Assembly (NCBI GenBank): GCA_002337045.1
Contig: DDFF01000001.1
Coordinates: 1-64,000, forward strand
Source: Bacteroidetes bacterium UBA1935
GTDB lineage: Bacteria; Bacteroidota; Bacteroidia; Chitinophagales; Chitinophagaceae
DNA: 64,000 bases
Reading direction: 5' to 3'
The position numbers and the translations under genes were made by a program. Under the pieces are notes generated by a model. It was not told the origin of the DNA, ran no database searches, and saw only the letters and a list, made by a program, of their open reading frames with translations. Below, one piece after another: positions 61,540-64,000 of the stretch. Position 1 is the stretch's first letter. The number at the start of each line of letters is the position of its first letter.

Positions 61540-62184
61540 TTACAAATTGAGGTCGCCTGTAGTCAAGTCGCGGAAATGGCCGTTTCGTTGAATTCTGGCC
61601 TTCATTTGCTCCAGCTCTTGTATAGTAGGGATAATCTCCTTCAGATGCCTGCGGATGTACTCCAGCCTTTGCACTTCAGTAAATAGCTGCAGCATTTCAT
61701 ATTCCTGCTCTCGGGAAAATCCTACAAGATGCCCTATTTCATACGAAATCATGGACGTCTTATCCGCCGGGAATTTGCTTTCAAGATTCAAGAGTGCATA
61801 CAGGCGTTTCACCTCGTTAAGAATAATAGTTGATATCTGAGTTTCGCCTTTCTCTATCACGTTATCAGGATAGGTAACAATGGCGCCACTATATAGCTTT
61901 TCGGGAATTTCCTTTACAAACTCCAGCGTTTTGAATACACTCACCCCTCTGGTACGAATGTCCATTTCGCCATTATCATACACTTTCACCACCTCGGTTA
62001 TCTCCATTAATGTACCATATTCGGCAGGCTTTTTGTCAAAAACAGGTGGTAAACCAAATGACTTTTTATTAGCTACACATTCTTGTATCATTTGCTTGTA
62101 GCGAGGCTCGAAGATGTGCAGGTTCAGTTTTTCTTCGGGAAAAACAACTATTTCTAAAGGAAATACGGGTATAAAATTAGTCAT
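61540..62184 (-). CDS. LON peptidase N-terminal (substrate-binding) domain protein
   Basis: The start was set at MTNFIPVFPLEIVVFPEEKLN (214 residues). The longer frame overlaps the O-antigen-ligase-like gene. It has the LonN/PUA-like fold with LHIFEPRYKQMIQE, FGLPPV, RGVSVFKTLEF and a C-terminal helical bundle with LEYIRRHLKEIIPTIQELEQMK, but no ATPase or peptidase domain. The role is unknown; it is likely a substrate adaptor. Four bp separate it from the upstream gene. Confidence 0.9.
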   Translation of the reverse strand: MTNFIPVFPLEIVVFPEEKLNLHIFEPRYKQMIQECVANKKSFGLPPVFDKKPAEYGTLMEITEVVKVYDNGEMDIRTRGVSVFKTLEFVKEIPEKLYSGAIVTYPDNVIEKGETQISTIILNEVKRLYALLNLESKFPADKTSMISYEIGHLVGFSREQEYEMLQLFTEVQRLEYIRRHLKEIIPTIQELEQMKARIQRNGHFRDLTTGDLNL

Positions 62185-62188
62185 GCTT

Positions 62189-63424
62189 CTATCTGTTTTC
62201 CTGTGTGCGAAGGGCATGTTTTTGCCACAGCAGGAAGAACAAATATACAAATACACCGAATTGCACCTCAAACACAGGCTCAATTAATAGTGTAAGCGCA
62301 AGTGATAGCCATGTCATAAACATATAGAAAGTACGGCCTGTATCCTTCAACCAAGCCAATGGCATCAGCACCCAAAGCACAAATAATGCTAGTGCCACTA
62401 CACCAGCTGCCAGCATTACTATAAAAAACTGATTGTGCGGCAATAGCCTATATTCTTCCGGCACGTCAGGGTACATAGCTTTGTAACCATCTATCATTTC
62501 GGCATACATATCGCCACTACCTGCTCCCAGTATAGGGTGTTGGGCAATTTTAGCACCTGCAATACGGTAAGATATCAGCCTTCCCATATCGCTATAATCC
62601 GACTTTACCTCTCCCCTGTTATAGCGCTGTATTGTTTCTTTAATATACCAAACACGTTTTTCTAATGTTGGGATATAGTTTACTGCCAACAAAGTTGCAA
62701 CCAACAAACCTACTAACATTCCAATGCCGACAATCGCTTTCTTGCGGATGGCATACCTGATTATCCAGCACAAAATAAACAGGTACCACAATGCAAGCCC
62801 TGTGCGTGCTGCCAGAATATGTAGGTATACACTAAATATAATAAGAATGAAGCCCATGAACCATCGCTGCCATTTGGCATTGAGCATAGGCCATGCATAT
62901 ACTGCCCAAATAATGAATAAGACTACGGACAGGCTGAAGCGTATATGGTCGCACTCTGCAGGTGTAGGCAATACGTGTGAGTATACATACTGCTCCGTAT
63001 AATATGCAGGGTCTTTTATAAAGAATTGCAGGCTATAAGCCACCCCTGCTAGCATAATAGCAGACGCCCAAAGCGTAAAAACTCTTAATTGCTTAACTGA
63101 AAATGCAGGGAGTAAGGCAAAAGCCAGTGGCAATAAAAGAACCGGAGCCTTCACAGTATAATGATGTTCCCAAGCAAACTTATCGTCTGACCAGAGGTAG
63201 GAAATGGCATACATAGTAACCCATGCAAAACCTACCATCCAGAATTTCTCCTTAAACCATCGCTTTGGGTGCACATTCCACAAGCTATTTAGCCCGAAAG
63301 CAAACACAAAAAAGGACAACCATGCCCTTTCCAGCAAGAAACCTGCGAGCATGCCGAGCGCCAGCACAACTGCAATATTGGTTTTTGATAAAAGATTTTG
63401 CTTAAGAGGATTATTTTTGTCCAT
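62189..63424 (-). CDS. O-antigen ligase family membrane protein
   Basis: The 411-residue protein has about ten to twelve membrane helices and the Wzy_C/O-antigen ligase periplasmic loop with MGRLISYRIAGAKIAQHPILGAGSGDM then YRLLPHNQFF. The His in PHNQF and the Arg of the loop are typical. It links O-antigen or another polysaccharide to a lipid carrier in the inner membrane. The start was set at ATG 63424 rather than a TTG one codon earlier. It is the first gene of a long leftward run. Confidence 0.88.
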   Translation of the reverse strand: MDKNNPLKQNLLSKTNIAVVLALGMLAGFLLERAWLSFFVFAFGLNSLWNVHPKRWFKEKFWMVGFAWVTMYAISYLWSDDKFAWEHHYTVKAPVLLLPLAFALLPAFSVKQLRVFTLWASAIMLAGVAYSLQFFIKDPAYYTEQYVYSHVLPTPAECDHIRFSLSVVLFIIWAVYAWPMLNAKWQRWFMGFILIIFSVYLHILAARTGLALWYLFILCWIIRYAIRKKAIVGIGMLVGLLVATLLAVNYIPTLEKRVWYIKETIQRYNRGEVKSDYSDMGRLISYRIAGAKIAQHPILGAGSGDMYAEMIDGYKAMYPDVPEEYRLLPHNQFFIVMLAAGVVALALFVLWVLMPLAWLKDTGRTFYMFMTWLSLALTLLIEPVFEVQFGVFVYLFFLLWQKHALRTQENR

Positions 63425-63469
63425 CAAAGGGTAATATACTTACTCTATAACGATTGTAAATCATTTTTA

Positions 63470-64000
63470 GTGCAGGACAAGATAACACAACTTCTGGCAG
63501 AGATACAAGCAGGCAGTTTCAGAGCACTGGCAAGGGGCATTACGATGGCAGAAAATGATTTGCCGGGTTATGAATCTCTCTTGTTTCAGTTGAAGAATAC
63601 AGATACTGCAAGAGTTGTAGGAATTACCGGCCCTCCCGGTGCCGGTAAAAGCACATTGGTAAACGCACTGCTGCACCATTGGATAAACACAGGAAAGAAA
63701 ATAGCCGTAATAGCAGTAGACCCGTCATCTCCCTTCAACTATGGTGCCTTATTGGGCGACCGTATACGTATGGCAGATTTTTACAACCACCCGTCTGTGT
63801 ACATCCGTTCATTGGCTACGCGCGGGGCTTTGGGTGGCCTGCATGCTAAAATCATAGAGATAACCGATGTAGTAAAACAAGGCCCTTTTGACTATATACT
63901 GGTAGAAACCGTAGGCGTAGGACAAAGCGAAGTAGAGATTGCAGGGCTGGCAGATTGTACCATCGTAGCACTGGTACCCGAAGCGGGCGATGAGGTGCAG
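63470..64000 (+). CDS. meaB: Methylmalonyl-CoA mutase-associated GTPase MeaB, 5' part
   Basis: The frame is open from a GTG at 63470 (VQDKITQLLAEIQAGSF) to the window end, 177 codons of a protein normally about 320-340 residues. The P-loop is GITGPPGAGKS (51-61). IAVIAVDPSSPF, GALLGDRIRM, IRSLATRGALGGLHAKI and VETVGVGQSEVEIAGLAD are diagnostic of MeaB/ArgK. It protects and loads adenosylcobalamin on methylmalonyl-CoA mutase. This ties B12 use to the organism, together with the riboswitch. Divergent from the O-antigen-ligase-like gene, 45 bp apart. An ATG at about 63546 is a less likely start. Confidence 0.93.
   Translation, partial: MQDKITQLLAEIQAGSFRALARGITMAENDLPGYESLLFQLKNTDTARVVGITGPPGAGKSTLVNALLHHWINTGKKIAVIAVDPSSPFNYGALLGDRIRMADFYNHPSVYIRSLATRGALGGLHAKIIEITDVVKQGPFDYILVETVGVGQSEVEIAGLADCTIVALVPEAGDEVQ

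Overview
The window reads as chromosomal DNA of a Bacteroidota bacterium, most likely of the Chitinophagaceae/Chitinophagales type. The signs are Bacteroidota core promoters (TTTG, about 20 bp, TAnnTTTG) upstream of many genes, proteins with a type IX secretion (Por) C-terminal tail, a TonB-dependent receptor with a carboxypeptidase-like N-terminal domain, an S46 dipeptidyl-peptidase, an Omp28-like protein, a futalosine-pathway MqnA and a eukaryote-like class I ribonucleotide reductase. The species is not identifiable from the sequence alone.

Layout. 0.1-2.6 kb: two tandem secreted paralogues and a protein with two OmpA domains. 2.7-4.1 kb: an ArsR regulator with a two-domain SRPBCC protein. 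4.1-8.3 kb: yggS, panB, HMG-CoA lyase, a YbjQ-like protein, mqnA and rnhA. 8.3-9.1 kb: an AT-rich gene for a proteasome-like Ntn-hydrolase candidate. 9.2-14.6 kb: GNAT acetyltransferase, CDF transporter, membrane protein, penicillin-acylase-family protein and lytic transglycosylase. 14.6-16.6 kb: an AT-rich NACHT NTPase. 16.9-19.0 kb: aquaporin and a second ArsR/SRPBCC module. 19.3-21.7 kb: TonB-dependent receptor. 21.8-27.2 kb: an accessory region with a membrane coiled-coil protein, a TPR membrane protein, a small protein plus DUF3987 protein, and several families of palindromic repeats. 27.3-29.2 kb: DUF1801 protein, Arr-type ADP-ribosyltransferase and a PagL-like protein. 29.4-33.5 kb: a cobalamin riboswitch in front of nrdB, nrdA and a thioesterase. 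33.7-41.9 kb: rpoC and rpoB, not preceded by rplJ/rplL. 42.3-47.1 kb: small lipoprotein, marR-yceI, then SDR, ABC transporter and surE. 47.1-51.2 kb: two convergent T9SS-tail proteins. 51.5-56.0 kb: metG, an HlyD-type adaptor and gpsA. 56.0-63.4 kb: a long leftward run (O-antigen-ligase-like, LonN-domain, coaX, OMP, lptC, S46 peptidase, NUDIX). From 63.47 kb the 5' part of meaB runs off the window.

The housekeeping genes supply coenzyme A (panB, coaX), menaquinone (mqnA), deoxynucleotides (nrdAB), transcription (rpoBC) and envelope functions (lptC, the O-antigen-ligase-like protein, PagL-like, aquaporin). Against them stand a few AT-rich genes inserted singly (8.3, 14.6, 21.8 and 23.1 kb), which look horizontally acquired. 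The best candidates for undescribed biology are the proteasome-like protein with a threonine directly after Met1, the NACHT protein, the DUF3987 cassette with GAAC-rich palindromic arrays, and the paralogous ArsR/SRPBCC modules whose promoters are built from a directly repeated operator-like element. No tRNA, rRNA, transposase, integrase or CRISPR array was seen.
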